DNA of 64,000 nt from Voacanga thouarsii (GCA_026120185.1 JANUWF010001719.1:1240001-1304000), one strand, 5' to 3'; shown: positions 35,425 to 47,832, counted from the first letter of the stretch. The notes: generated by a model not told the origin, from the sequence alone. Translations and numbers: made by a program.

Positions 35425-36652
35425 ATTCATCATCTTGTATATTAATTCCAAACGCATATCTCTAGGCATCGCTAAAAATATTCTTGCCTCAACAACATTT
35501 CTTAGAAGGTAACAAAGAGTATCAACCATTAAATCTTGTGAGACGCCAATAATACTTAACTTCTCATATATCTCCTCTTCGGAATGAACTTTTGAACATG
35601 ATTTTTCAGCAATTGTTGCCTATCTTTCTACAATTGTGATGCGATCTTTCAAAGCTTCAGCAACTCCACTCATTCCGAAATTGATTACCTCAAGTTATTT
35701 CTCAAGCAAATCCATTATGGCAACCTTCCTTTTAGTACCTCTTGATGTATCTCGTGGGCTAGGAGTATCACTTAGACTCATAGCATCCAAAAAGGATTGA
35801 TAAAAATCACTACCACCAATAGACTCATATTCTAAGTGGCATTTTCTTCTATTTCCCATTTTCTTCTCTTGAGGTGCATTATACTTAGACACTTTTACAC
35901 GAATATGGGTCCTATCAATTGCACCTATGCAATTCTACAAGTTAAACAAAATTTCAAAGGAATTATTGAACTCTTATACTATTTTTGTACAATGTATATG
36001 AAATTTTCAATAGATTAATAAGTATAATTTTCTCTATACCTCGAAAAATTGATAAAATCTGCCATTATTTTGTATGTGAAGTGTCATATCTCACCCTGTG
36101 GGTTGTTTAAAAAAATTATCTTCAAGTGCAACAATTGCCCTTAAAACAGCATGAAAATGACGACTAACAGTTTCAGTAGATCGACGAAAGAAAAATCGGA
36201 TATTTTTCTGCTTAGTAGCATTGCTAAGCGTACACAAGAATTTAGCTACTTGTTCTTCCAGAATTGAATTCTTGTTATCATGTAATCGCCCAGTACCTCG
36301 AAGTATCTCACACAATCTTAGAAAAGCATGAGGCCTCATTCTAATTATATCCTTTCATAGTTACTAATGCTGAGGTCATATATCAATTCATTGCGAATCC
36401 TTGCTCTTTTTATACTCACTTCTTATGATTCTAGATTGGGACCTCGCTCTATAGACATTAATTTAGTTGTTATTCCTAACAAATGAATAGCTTGAATAGC
36501 AAAGTATAGAACTTGAACCACAGCTACTCGACGTCTTTGTTCCCAATCACTCAAAATGCTCAAACTATTATTATTCTCATCATCTTGCCAACCATAATCA
36601 TCTATTGAAGCATCAAATCCGGTCCCATTATTTGACATATCCATCTAATCTA
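35425..36652 (-). pseudogene. Harbinger transposase fused by deletion to its companion-protein tail
   Basis: Minus strand. The transposase N-terminus runs from MDMSNNGTGF (36644) through RMRPHAFLRLCEILR and the helix-turn-helix-like FFFRRSTETVSRHFHAVL to about 36052. An intron (about 36051-35938) leads to NCIGAIDRTHIRVKVS, containing the first catalytic Asp of the DDE nuclease. Immediately after SKYNAPQ the frame enters a different protein: CHLEYESIGGSDFYQSFLD, a Lys-rich stretch and then a helical tail, resembling the C-terminus of the Myb/SANT-like companion protein of these elements. The second and third catalytic acids are absent. There are stops near 36420 and 36350, so neither protein is functional. 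The fusion implies one internal deletion that removed the end of one gene and the start of the other. Confidence 0.8.
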
Positions 36653-36659
36653 TAAATAA

Positions 36660-38330
36660 TGAAATTTCACCAATAGGGGAAAAAAAAAAGTCAACATAAA
36701 AGATATAAAATAAACAATATACATGGACAGCATACATATAAGTATTCAAAGTAAACTTCCACATAAAAAACAAAAAAAGATATGTTTATTGCTTTTAGAG
36801 GAACCAAGGTCATCATCCTCTTAAGAGCTTAAAAAAATGTCCCATTTCCAGTTGATAAAGCTCGGGAAGATAAGAATATTTATGCTAATCCCAGAAAACC
36901 AAAACAAAATGTACACTAACAAAATTCTATAAAATATAGCATCAAGAAGTTCATTTTCCTAAAGTAGAATTATAGGCAAAATCCCAACATCCCAAAAGCA
37001 ATTTTCTCAAGGTAACAACCACTACCAAATAGACCACAACAGGTCCAAACATATTCACCATTTAGCTTAACACATTGGTATTGAATCCCCAAAAATTAAC
37101 CTTCTTAGGACAATGAAAACTCAACACCCTCAGGAAAAATTGAAGCAATTTAAACACAATCCCAAAGAGTACAAATCAAGCTAAGAAATCCCATCCTCCT
37201 TCCAAGTATATTAACTAATAGCCCCAAAATGTGTAATGCACTTTAGCATCAAATATAGCTCAAGCTCCTCAATGTGGTAATTAACAAAATATGTATATTA
37301 AGGTAAAACAAATAAAGTATTTTTAGGAGCATTTATTAAACAATTCAGAAATAGAACAACATTAAGAATTCTGCACAAAAAACCATCAATATATCAAATC
37401 CAAAATGCAATGCCCAAATCACTTAAATAAATAACATACTACATCTCAAACCTCTACCCCACCGCAACCTCTTCAAAATAAAACCAAATAAAACACATTT
37501 AACATATTGCTTTTAGAAAAATCAGTACAAGACAGCCCAAAGGCCATGATAGCAAGGCATCATATGACTACTCTATACTCGACCAATATTCCCCCAAAAA
37601 TTCAACAAATCAATTAACACTTTGGAACCACAAATATAAGACAATCGAGAAAATAATCAGAGCAATGTTCCCAGGATTTTATCTTCCTAAAACCTCCATT
37701 CAGTTTCACAACATCGACTAATAGCAATGGAGGGTGTGTAGTATTCAAAATTCTTAGAAAAGATGGGATTTTTCGAACAACAGTGGGGTTTCTTTTCTGG
37801 TGGGGTTCGAAGGGAAGTGAAGTAAAACCGTGGGAAATGGAGGTATTGAACGAAATTGAAGATGGAAAGATATGGGCAACCGTCGGTGCATAAAAGGGAA
37901 AGAAAAGAAGGGAGAAAACTGCGGCAATAGGCTGAGGGAATTATGAGAAAAGAATAAACCGCAACTGTCTGATTTATCAGAAATCGACACTAACCGGCAC
38001 CTATTCAACAAATAATTGGCACCGATTATGTAAGGAATTTGAACCGATGCAAAAGAATGTTGTTGTTCTGTGTAACCAACAAAATTAAATCAAAAACTGA
38101 TATTCTTCCACTAAATCTAAAACAGAATTAAATCTGGCTTGGAAACAACAATTAGATTAGAAGACGAGAAGAGAAGAGAAAGAAAAAATAAAAAAAGAAA
38201 AGAAGAATGTGATTTACAAACCAGATTTGAAGCGACGGTGAAGCGAAGGTGACGTGACGGTGAAGGGAAGGTGAAGTAGCTTCGATCTTCTCTGTCGACC
38301 GCCTCCAACAATGGTGAAGTTTGAAGCGGT
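36660..38330. other. non-coding internal part of the Harbinger element
   Basis: No transposase motif was recognised here. The minus-strand ORFs at 37754-38011 and 38117-38486 are pyrimidine-rich with no domain. It may be the 5' leader of the transposase transcript. Confidence 0.4.
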
Positions 38331-38585
38331 GGTAGGTATTGCGTTGATGATAGAATTGTAATAATAGAAATGTCCTAAAACAAAAAGGTCTTTTAACTCT
38401 AATTTACTTCTCAATCTGTCCGAATTGGGAGGGAAGAAAAAGCTGACGTGGAAGGAATCCAATTCCCTTCCACATATACTTCCCACCTCTAATCACTCCA
38501 ACTAAACGAGGTAAATCGCTCATTTACCTCCTATATTACTTTCTCTCTCCATTTCCTTCCCATTTCCACTCGAACCAAACTTAGC

Positions 38586-39150
38586 ATAAGGTATGAAGCC
38601 TGAATCCTTGTGCCTAACGAGCACGTTCGTAGTGTGAAATCACCAGCCTCTCTTCTCTTGTGACCCATATCAAGGATGAACAGTACAAGGCCTACTCCAG
38701 AAGTCCGGTTCCATTAACAAAAGATTAAGCCATGGAGATAAGAAAAAACCATTCCGTATTAGTCACCTCTTCACCAACTGTGTCATCTGCCAAGCCCTGC
38801 GGCCTTATAATCCAAAAGTGAACTGTCGGGGAACTTTTTCCTGTGCTTCTGTTATGCTAAGGAGCTCACCAAAGACGAGTTCTTTCGGTTCCTTCCATCT
38901 TCTTCGCCTTTATAATACCCATCACCCCCACCCCAACACTGAAGGAGCGGGGTATTCCACAACGGACGATTGCCAGAATATCGCATACGTCCAGCTTCCT
39001 GTAGCCCCTTCAACAAGAGCTTGAAGTCGCTATTGGAGTGTTTCTTGATCGAAAAAATCAGCAGCAGCCATAGATTTTGCTGAAGAGTCCACCACAGTTG
39101 ATAGGGTAGACAAAGTTAAAAGAAGGTAGATAATTGATGATTCCCCGATT
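38586..39150 (-). pseudogene. MYC2-like pseudogene, 5' part
   Basis: Aligns with about 46560-47100 of the intact gene: the region around [35 protein letters not shown] (now broken), and the serine-rich N-terminus near 39060-39140. It carries indels and stops and lacks a usable start. It continues at 34344 across the Harbinger element, so the duplication preceded that insertion. Confidence 0.9.
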
Positions 39151-39169
39151 CCCCTCTATGAATCTACTT

Positions 39170-39457
39170 CTAAGGTGAGAATCTCGCATTCAATACTGCA
39201 AATCGGGAATTTTCCAAAAGCAAAATCATCATGCTCGAAATGGCACTCCCCTCATAAATTAGGCAAAGTTTTTTGTAGCTTGTAATCATAGCCCAAATGG
39301 TAAGTACAAATCTTGTATGCATGATTGGAAGCTGGAAAATCCATGAGCTCGCAGCGGGTGGCCACATTGCATAATTCTGAAATATTCGGTCATAGAAACA
39401 TAGCAGGCCGTTAGCGACATCTGTGATCCCGAAGGCTCGAAGATCCTCCATGTTCAA
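39170..39457 (-). other. unrecognised 95-codon ORF beside the MYC2-like pseudogene
   Basis: An open frame starting MNMEDLRAFGITDVANGLL. Composition is less A+T-rich than the surroundings, suggesting a gene fragment, but I do not recognise the family. It is not part of the MYC2 alignment. Confidence 0.25.
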
Positions 39458-39479
39458 TGCTTCACCGGTATTTGAGGTT

Positions 39480-40180
39480 AATTTTGCATGAGGTGTTGCG
39501 TTTTAATGACCTGAAATTCTCATATCTAAATCTACCCTTTCCCAGGTGTCTCCAATTTCCTATCGCGTGTATCATTCTTTAACTATGATGTTGAATTGGA
39601 TCCTTCATTTGTAATTTGTATTCTTCAAAATTGCATGGATATATATAATTGAAACGAATTTGTTTCACTAGCATATAGTGAGCCTTCGTTTCCCTTTGCC
39701 CCAATTATTCTAAATATTGTCTTATGCTTTTGGAGAGTATATATTTTGCACGGATTGTATGAAAACTCTCTCTCGTGAGATATATACATTTAATTTAGCA
39801 CAAAAAAAAAGTGATATATACATTTAAAATTTTGTATTTTTTTAAAAGTTACAAATGTATTGTACTTTTGAAAAATATATATTTTGCACGGACGGTATGA
39901 AAACTCTCTCCCGTGAAATACATACATTTAAAAAATTGTATTTTTCTAAAATTTACAAATGCAAAAATTAGCATTTGATTAGTCTTTATTTCTTTAGTCT
40001 TTTGTTTCTTTACACCTGTTAACGGGCAATGGTTTACATTTGTGGGGCTAACAGCATCCTTCAAAATGGGATCTTGGGCAGCACAATTTGGGGGCAAGTT
40101 AAATACATCTGGATTTTTCGAATAAAAAATCACAAAATTATATACAAAAATGTTAGCATCAAAATAACCACGTTTCATGA
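39480..40180. other. intergenic with a duplicated 100-bp block
   Basis: The segment TATATATTTTGCACGGA-TGTATGAAAACTCTCTC-CGTGA at about 39737-39778 recurs at about 39866-39917, each followed by TACATTTAAAA-TTGTATTTTT. No gene seen. Confidence 0.55.
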
Positions 40181-40182
40181 CC

Positions 40183-41752
40183 TGTTTGGATTGATATAAG
40201 GGAATGGAAATGAGAAGAGAGGAGTAGGATAAAAAAAAAAGGAGAAGAACAGGAGATGAGATTAATAATTATTTATGATGGTTAGTTAAAAGTGTTCATA
40301 TTTTAGTTTGAACTGAAAAATCAAATTGAATTGGTTTTAATTTCGATTTTTAATTCAGTTTTAATGAAATTCGATTCGATTCGATTCGGTTTTAAAATTT
40401 ATATAAAAATTAGATTCGATTTTCAGTTTTTTAAAATAAAAAATTATAAAATAAATTATATATTTAAAATTTAAAAGATATAATTAATATTAAAATATTG
40501 TTCATTAATTATTTATTTATTTTTAAAAATTAAGATTTTTTTAAAAAAATTTGTTCGATTTCGATTATTTCGGTTCATTTCGGTTTGGTTTTGTCCAAAA
40601 TGAAGCCATTAGTAATTGAGTTTAAGATTTTCATTTTTGTAATTTGCATCCGTGATCATAACTTTCTACTAAAATGTTTAGCCTAAATATTTAAAATATT
40701 TGAATTTTAATTTATATTACATTTTATATTAGATTTGAATTGTAATTTATATTAAACTTTATTTATTTAGATTTAAATTTATATTAAATTAATGGATCTA
40801 CTAAAGGAGGTATTTAAATTCGATTTAAAATCGAATCGAACCGAACCAAAATTATTTCGGCTAGGTTCTATCGATTTTTTTAAAAATTTCGATTCGATTC
40901 AGTTTTGAAAAAAAAAATAACAATAACCAAATTTCAAAATAAAAATTTGAATAAACACCCCTTATTTTTTGTTATACATTAAGAAAAATGAAATAAAATA
41001 TTAGATATAGCGCTTGGAAAAGGGAAGACAAATAAAAGAAATGAAAATTACTATTTAGATTTACATTTTTATTCACTAATTTAATGAATAATATTAAATA
41101 TTTTATTTATTAAGAATATTTTAATTCATTTATTAAAGTAATGAGATTTCTTCTCCCTCTATTTCCGTCCACTTTTAGAAGAAAAGGAGATTAAAACTCT
41201 TATACTAAATCTAATCCTTCATTCCTTTTCCATTTCTTTCTTTTTCTTTATAAAAATTAGAATTACAAACAAACGAACGTTCACGAATAAAAATTTATTT
41301 AAGCTTGTTAATATTTGAATAAGGCTCGTTCGATTAATATTCTATTGAAATTTGAATAAAATACTAGACTTCATTAATAAACAAATAAATTTGAATATGT
41401 TCACAAGCATATTCAAGTATTCGAAAACATATTATATATTTTCATAAAAATTAATTATATTATTAATATTATATTTATATTTTATAAAGATATAAAATAA
41501 TAAACTCGAAATCAAATGAAATTAAATATTATTAAATAATAATAGGACGAATTTAAATACGAATCAAATTCGTTTAATAAATAAATAAAATCGAATACTA
41601 ATCGATTCTAACTATATTCAAACTCAAAAATATAATACTCTTTCATCCCTACTCAATTATAACTCTAACAAAAAATTAATTTAAATAATTAAAACTCAAA
41701 CTTTTCGTTTCTCATCTTTCCTCTCCCTCTACTTTTCCTAGTCTAAACAGGC
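40183..41752. mobile_element. nested non-autonomous inverted-repeat elements
   Basis: CCTGTTTGGATTGATATAAG at 40183 faces TAGTCTAAACAGG ending near 41752, suggesting outer inverted ends. Inside, 40285-40970 holds facing blocks of TTCGATTCGATTCGGTTTT and AAATCGAATCGAACCGAACC with GTGTTCA / TAAACACCCC ends, a pattern typical of plant hAT-like MITEs. No transposase is encoded. Exact ends are uncertain. Confidence 0.4.
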
Positions 41753-41816
41753 TGCTACGTCTTCGTGGCATCTTTACCCGAGCGCAGACACCATTTAATC
41801 TTCGCTTGCTTTAATC

Positions 41817-42245
41817 TTGATCCTCAATTTGCAGCATAATTTGACCAAACCTTGTGGCGCAGTCTCTTTCCTATCAAAGGGTAACTCCACTCTTCCTATC
41901 CAAAAGTTGGCAATATTGCCACAACACTTTTCTTCCTGTCTGATCAATTTTTGTTCAAATTATCCTTTTACCTCTCTTGACCAACCAATCCGTTATTATT
42001 CCCTCACCAATCGTCTCTTTCCTCGTCCCCTTCCCTCAAAGTTTTCGCCTTTTCTCTCCTCTCTTCCCCCGTTCTTCTCTCATTTATCTTCTTTTCAACA
42101 TATCATCTACCTTTGCGCTTTCCAAAATTTGAGCTTTGAGCTCGCTCCGTATATTGGCATTTTTGCAAAACTCGAAGTACAAATGGCCTCGTCGATAAGG
42201 CATCTGCCAAACGAAAGGATTCATAGACAAGGGTTTCGCCAGTGA
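41817..42245 (+). other. unrecognised 142-codon ORF
   Basis: A C+T-rich frame ending in MASSIRHLPNERIHRQGFRQ. The bias to Pro, Ser, Leu and Phe is what pyrimidine-rich DNA gives by chance. No signal or domain was recognised. It may be a decayed first exon. Confidence 0.2.
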
Positions 42246-42632
42246 CAGTGCTGATTATAAAAGTTGTTTTGTTGTAGCAACTAGCAATTCAATACAGAAA
42301 GAAGGAAGGATTGATAAAGCTCAAGCTTCATCTTTTCCAAAATTTAAGAACAATCCCTAACAAAAGATGGGATTCTGAATTTTTGCTAAATGATAATCAT
42401 TTGGGCTTCAAATTTGTCAATTTTTTCGAGAATAAATACACATTAAAAAATTAAAAAAGAAATAATGCTGAGAAGGAGTTTAATTTTTCCCATGTTCTTT
42501 CGTAGGCATCCCTCCTTAGTTGTGTCCTCGTTACCTTTGTCTCATAGAAACAATATATATACTTTATTTTCTTTCCTTCATCCTCCAGTTTGAACAGAAA
42601 ATATAAGCTCTGATTTCCATTATGCTACAACA

Positions 42633-42967
42633 ATGGACAATGCTAATGGCAGATGGGTTTTCTTTGATGACTGCGAAGGATTTAGTAAGGTGAATGAATC
42701 ATGTAAAAGAGCATTAGACTCTTCCTCCGTTGCCTGTACCAAAGACGGATCAGTACATGCATGATGAAGGGTAAAGGAGAACCTATCAAAGTTTCAGAAG
42801 GGAAAGTGGGCTGCAAGAGTGGTAAAGTCAAGCCATTGTGGCATTGCCCTCAGAGTCACTTAGGAGGACCTGCAGAACCAGTTTCAGTCCCATTTCTTGA
42901 GGATAGATCCTCTTATGTCCATGGCAGACTTGGCAAAGATTGGACAGGTAGTTGGAGAAACTACTAA
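42633..42967 (+). other. unrecognised short coding-like region
   Basis: A 43-codon frame (MDNANGRWVFFDDCEGFSKV...) ends in an ATGATGA overlap where a second frame begins and runs 68 codons through a Cys/Gly/Pro-containing segment. The sequence is less A+T-rich than its neighbours. Together they could be one gene fragment broken by a frameshift, but the family is unknown to me. Confidence 0.25.
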
Positions 42968-43590
42968 AAAAGATCTAATGATTAGGTGCCAAGTGAATAT
43001 TTATTAAGTTGGCTCAAGAGTAGTTGGAGGGAAGAAGAATACGAGGGAGAAAGATTATGAAACAAATCACGAACATATGATGGGCAAAGGCCAACAAATC
43101 CCCTTAATGCATGACCCAAACCCAAAGAAAAGAAATAAATTTTTTTGTTAACCCAAAAAAAAAAAAAAATCAAGGAAGATTGTAATTTGCACCTAGTCGT
43201 CGAACCCTTCTTCTACTTGCCAATAGTTGTCACAACATTTAATCGATGAGATTATTTTGATTAAGAGTCACATTAGTTTAGTGGACTGTCGACCAATTCA
43301 ACCCTAAATTGCCAGAACACAAATCAAACATGAAATTTTGCATTACAGACCTTCTAACACAATATATAAATTGGTTCATGAAATAGTCAAGCCAACAATG
43401 AAGACATTTCCTTTGGAAGGTTGTGAACCGCGCTGGTATAGGTCTATCCCAGTGGTTTATCGATAAATTAAATACAAAATTAGTTGATGAGAATGTGATA
43501 ATTTAATTAGTTATAAGTAATCTTTATTAGACTATAAGTCGAAATGATGTTTTAAACAAATAAATATTAGTTCAATTTAGTGGAGGGACT

Positions 43591-43839
43591 TTGATTTCAA
43601 CTGGTCTGGACTCCAAGGCTACTCTTGCAATGAAGATTAGGATCAATTTCTTCATAAGGAATCAGAAGTTATCAGAAAGAGAAGAATGCTTTGAGAAAAG
43701 GCAAATGTGCACAAGGTGGTGGATACATTTGATCAACAGCAAAAAGAATGTGAGATGCAGACTGAAAATAATTGAAGCTTCAACAATGGCAAAGCTCCGC
43801 TGCTGCTTTGGCAGGTCCAGAAGAACAATTCCCTTCTAA
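43591..43839 (+). other. unrecognised 82-codon ORF
   Basis: A basic frame ending LRCCFGRSRRTIPF. It has the look of a gene fragment but no family was recognised and no splice sites were assigned. Confidence 0.2.
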
Positions 43840-45206
43840 CCTCGATTCACTCCAATCCAAGCAGAACATATTTCTTCAGAAGCTCCACAACTGGACAAAA
43901 ACTTTACCATAAAGGAAAGCAAAGGCACATGATATTACAGCGGTAGAGGAAAAACAAAAGAAACACAGTCACTGCTTGCACCGACGAAGGAAGAGGGAAC
44001 ATGGATTGGGTCAGGCCTAAACTTTAGCAAACAAGAGTGAAACTCAAACAGGCTCATACATGAGTCCAATCCAGTGGTGCTCGAGCTTCATGATTTATGC
44101 TTAGGAGCTTGTGCTTGGACAATTTTCAAACAAGCTTTATTCAATAAGTCCGTAACGTCCGCTAGTTCAAAATTTGACCTCAGCTCAAATCATTTCACCT
44201 CAAAACTAATAAATTGTTTGCAGCCTTACCAAATCAGCTGAAAATAACTGAAAGAGCTTTTATGTAGCAAATTATTATATTAGAACCACTGCTGCAAATG
44301 ATTCTTCCAGTAATGACTGCTCCTCAGAGAGAATACTGAACAGATTTGTACTTGGAACCTAGAGGCTGAAAAACTCAGATGCAGGATTGGTACTGGGAAG
44401 CATTTGGAAAAAGATCTACTGACTGCAAAATTACTTCAAATAATTGGAGAAATAATGGATTCTTGGAGTTGATATTTAACTACATATAACTAAGTGTGGC
44501 AACAACAATTGGAGAAATGATTATTAAGAGTACGATATTTAATGAAACAAAGAGGAAATGCATTTACACTGCATATAACTAAGCGGGGTAACAACACAGG
44601 CTTTGGCAACATGCCCAACAACATAGAGAACTAACTGTGGCAACAACACGGGCTTCGACAAACAATAGGTGGAGAACAGATCCCCACAAATCAGACACCC
44701 AAACTAGTACTATCTTTGAATGCAAATCATAAAAATGTTACATCTTTGTTCAAAGAAAGGGAAAGAAAAGGGAAACAATCCGAAGTAGAAAAACAACCTA
44801 CATATGGCAAAAAACACAAATCAAAATGCCAAGCCAATTGTCTCCATTCAGTTCCATCTCAACAAAGAAATAATTACAGACGCACAACATTACAGCAAGC
44901 AAGAACTAGCAACCCAATCTACTAGCACAAATATGCACAAATATGAACTTGATAAGGTTTATTGATTACAAATCTATATACACAGTAGGCACAAAATATA
45001 AAGACAAAAATTAGAGGAGAGCTGAAGTCTCTCAGGCTTTCAACTAAGAGACCTCAAGCTCTGACTATACTAGAAATTTAAACACTAGTTCTGAAGGAAG
45101 CAGTATACAGTGATTGCTACTGGGAGCCTTAAAATTTCCCAGAGCCTTAATTAATTAGCAAAGAAACTCTCCATCCTACCACTCTTGTGCTTAATCTACC
45201 GAAGCT
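43840..45206 (-). other. intergenic and probable 3' UTR of the MYC2-like gene
   Basis: The part next to 45206 should hold the 3' UTR and polyadenylation signals of the minus-strand MYC2-like gene. The remainder has repeated GGCAACAACA...GGCTT-G blocks (about 44497, 44588, 44637) and no gene. Confidence 0.4.
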
Positions 45207-47270
45207 TCATCGAGTTTCAGCTATTTTGGATGTCAATGCTATTCTAAGCTGCTCTTGAGTGTAAAACCGGCTCCCCATCCTCACTGTATTTTGCTGGATC
45301 ATCAAATCATTTACCACTGAGACACTAGCATGGAGCAATTCTAGATCTAAATCCTTAAGGGCTCCCATTACCCTTGCTGCAGGGTGGTTGTTCTTGCTGG
45401 ATTGGACTCGAATCATTGCTTCCCAACCAATGATCTTCACATCGATATCCATATCTAAGTTACCTGCCTGCTTGCTCGACATTTTGAGATCGTGATCTGA
45501 AGGAGACAAATAGCGTGATTCTTTATTTGCTAATTCCTTCTTCAGAGAGTCAACCTGGTTCTTCAATTCCTCTTTATCTGACTCTGTAGTTTGAAGTTTA
45601 GCTTTCAACTCATTGATGTAAGAAATGGCATCACCAAGAAGTGAAGCTTTGTCCATTTTTGAAACATTAGGAACCACAGCTCTAAGAGCATAGAACCTCT
45701 GATTCAACTTCTCCCTCCTCTGCCTCTCTGCCTCTACATGATTCAAAGGCTCTTCCCTTCCATTTGCAGGCTTCCTCCCCCGCTTCCTAGGCCGTTTCTC
45801 AGGGTCCACAACTCTACTACTATCCGCCTCCCTCACCACTGAGGCCTCAAGATCAGAATGATCCGAGTCTCCACCAGCACCTCCACTAGACTTCACAACG
45901 CCCGAAGAGGGTAAAATCACACCAGAAGTAAAAGAAAGCATGCCCTCTTCATTGCTCCCCCTGGACGCAGGAGACCTCTTCTTGCTCTTGTTGCTCTCCT
46001 CCGCAACCCCAAACTGTGACTGTCCCGAAAACAAGTTCCCATTTCCAGTGATAGAACTCTTCTTGGTAATAGTGTCACCCCCAAAATTCAATATTTCTCC
46101 TGATTCTGGCTTACAATTCCCATTCCTTACACTACTTCCTTCAAATCCATACTCTGAAAAATTCAATTCCCTCGTACAGAAGCCACCTTGTGGTTGCTGT
46201 ACTTGCTGGGACGAATTATGAACATTAATAGTCCCGGGATTGTCTGTCAAAGTACTTGTGCTTTGATTATTATCATTGCCAAAACCAAGTTGCTTATTAC
46301 CAGAAGGAATTGAATGCCCTTGAACACTAGTAGAGTTAGTATTGACACCCTCCTTAACCCCTACCCCAGAGGTCGATGGATCAGTAAGCCACAATGAAGA
46401 AGGATCGTTCTCAGGCTGAACAGGCCAAGATCCTGAGCCCGAACCCAAATCCATATTATTAAAATTAAACAATACCCTAACCTGCTTCGTGAGATCAGAG
46501 CTCTGAGAAATCAATTCCGTGGAACCCAGCTCGACGACGCCGTTTGCTGAGGGTATACATACTAAGGTCTGAAGCCCGAATCCTTGTGCCTGGCGAGCCC
46601 GTTCGCAGTGTGAAGTCACCAGTCTCTCTCCTCCGGTGACCCAAACTGGGCCTGAACTGTACAAGGCCTGCCCCGGAAGTCCGCTACCATTAACAAAAGA
46701 TTGAGTCATGGATATGAGAAAAAACCATTCGGTATCAGTCACCTCCTCATCAACTGCATCGTCTGAGGAGCCCTGCGGCCCTGCAATCAAAGAATTGAGC
46801 TCCCGGAGGACCTTTTTCCTGTGCTCCTGTTCTGCTAACGAACTTGCCGAAGACGAGTTCTTTCGCTTCCCTTTATCTTCTTCACCTTTATAGTAACCAT
46901 CACCCCACCCCAATACCAAAGGACCGGGGTATTCAACAACCGAGGACTGCCAGAATATCGCGTAAGTCCAGCTCTCCGTAGCCCCTTCAATAAGAGTTTG
47001 AAGGCGCTGTTGGAGAGTTTCTTGATTGAAAAAAGAAGCCGGAGCCATAGATTTAGCTGAAGAGTCCACCACAGTTGTTATGGTAGACGAAGTTGAAGAA
47101 GGCAGATGATGATGATGATGATGATTCATAGTCATTGGTGGCGGCCACAACGAAACCGGATCCGAAGAGGTCATAAAGGCCTCCATCATCGATGAATTAT
47201 CATCTGTAGTTATCGTTGCTGTTGTTGAACCCCATAAATTCATCTTCGATTGTAGCCTGTAGTCTGTCAT
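45207..47270 (-). CDS. MYC2: MYC2-like bHLH transcription factor
   Basis: Intact intronless gene of 687 residues, the usual length and structure for MYC2. MYC2 is the nuclear regulator of jasmonate responses: it binds G-box DNA, is repressed by JAZ proteins and recruits MED25. The N-terminal MYC domain (about 80-270) contains [16 protein letters not shown] and the JAZ-interacting/activation segment [19 protein letters not shown] (174-192). A serine/asparagine-rich linker follows, with [17 protein letters not shown] (495-511) as nuclear signal. The bHLH (about 507-558) reads [20 protein letters not shown] with the E-box-reading H511, E515 and R519, then a coiled helix, and an ACT-like dimer domain at about 607-682 ([14 protein letters not shown]). 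It begins [13 protein letters not shown], the family start. MYC3/MYC4 are less likely by the start and full length. A decayed, split copy lies at 33.8-39.15 kb. Confidence 0.95.
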   Translation of the reverse strand: MTDYRLQSKMNLWGSTTATITTDDNSSMMEAFMTSSDPVSLWPPPMTMNHHHHHHLPSSTSSTITTVVDSSAKSMAPASFFNQETLQQRLQTLIEGATESWTYAIFWQSSVVEYPGPLVLGWGDGYYKGEEDKGKRKNSSSASSLAEQEHRKKVLRELNSLIAGPQGSSDDAVDEEVTDTEWFFLISMTQSFVNGSGLPGQALYSSGPVWVTGGERLVTSHCERARQAQGFGLQTLVCIPSANGVVELGSTELISQSSDLTKQVRVLFNFNNMDLGSGSGSWPVQPENDPSSLWLTDPSTSGVGVKEGVNTNSTSVQGHSIPSGNKQLGFGNDNNQSTSTLTDNPGTINVHNSSQQVQQPQGGFCTRELNFSEYGFEGSSVRNGNCKPESGEILNFGGDTITKKSSITGNGNLFSGQSQFGVAEESNKSKKRSPASRGSNEEGMLSFTSGVILPSSGVVKSSGGAGGDSDHSDLEASVVREADSSRVVDPEKRPRKRGRKPANGREEPLNHVEAERQRREKLNQRFYALRAVVPNVSKMDKASLLGDAISYINELKAKLQTTESDKEELKNQVDSLKKELANKESRYLSPSDHDLKMSSKQAGNLDMDIDVKIIGWEAMIRVQSSKNNHPAARVMGALKDLDLELLHASVSVVNDLMIQQNTVRMGSRFYTQEQLRIALTSKIAETR

Positions 47271-47615
47271 TCATCAACCAAAAAAAACAACAATCAAAAG
47301 CTTCTGATTATGGCAGAATATTATTGAATTGAAGAAGAAGCACAAATAGAAGAAGAAGGAGACGACTGTTCAGTGAGTGAAAAATGCTGGGGTAGAGAGA
47401 AAAAGGAAGCAAGGAGAAGGATGGGGGCGGCTCGCGGTGGGGAGAGGAAAGAGGGGCTAGGGTGAGAGATAAGTGAGAAATTGGGGGATGCATTTGATCT
47501 GGGTTTGGGATTTATTTGAGGTGAATTTGAGCTGAATTTGAGCTTGGAATGGACAATGGGGGGGTAGGGGCGGGTTCCACGAAGGCGATGCCGATTTAAT
47601 CGTGGCGTCTACTCT
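47271..47615 (-). promoter_or_regulatory. 5' leader of the MYC2-like gene with an upstream ORF
   Basis: Inferred leader between a TATA box at 47647-47654 and the start codon. It contains a 61-codon upstream ORF (start at 47493, stop near 47308) rich in Ser, Pro and Leu. Its product has no recognisable motif, but its position could let it damp translation of the main frame. The leader also has GAAGAA and GAGAGA purine tracts on the plus strand, that is, CT-rich on the transcript strand, as is common in plant leaders. Confidence 0.5.
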
Positions 47616-47646
47616 TCTGAGTGAAAGCCGGCGCTCTCTTTCACCG

Positions 47647-47654
47647 TATTTATA
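47647..47654 (-). promoter_or_regulatory. TATA box of the MYC2-like gene
   Basis: TATAAATA on the minus strand, embedded in CGGTATAAATACGG, about 380 bp upstream of the start codon. Transcription would begin near 47615. No CACGTG G-box was seen between it and the start codon. Confidence 0.6.
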
Positions 47655-47832
47655 CCGTCATTCTACTCCCCTCCTACACTTTTACATTTTGGACTTCCAC
47701 AGACTAAGGCCTACTGCTACTAATACTAGTACCCATTTGCTTAAACTCCACCGCCCGGCCACCAATCATTCTATGCATATTTCTATTATATTAATACTAT
47801 TATTTTATATAAAAATATTATTAATATATTAA

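Larger units (their letters stand above)
34345..38585 (-). mobile_element. PIF/Harbinger-type DNA transposon, internally deleted
   Basis: A 4.24-kb insertion in the MYC2-like pseudogene. The ends are inverted: GCTAAGTTTGGTTC at 34345 and GAACCAAACTTAGC ending at 38585, with further purine-rich/pyrimidine-rich subterminal symmetry. It contains a broken Harbinger-type transposase and part of the companion protein. The family target is a 3-bp TWA. A clean duplicate could not be placed here, but TAA lies at or next to both ends. Confidence 0.85.

Noticed and set aside
45940..46893. Plus-strand ORFs inside the MYC2-like gene
   Set aside because: They are antisense shadows of the intact coding sequence.
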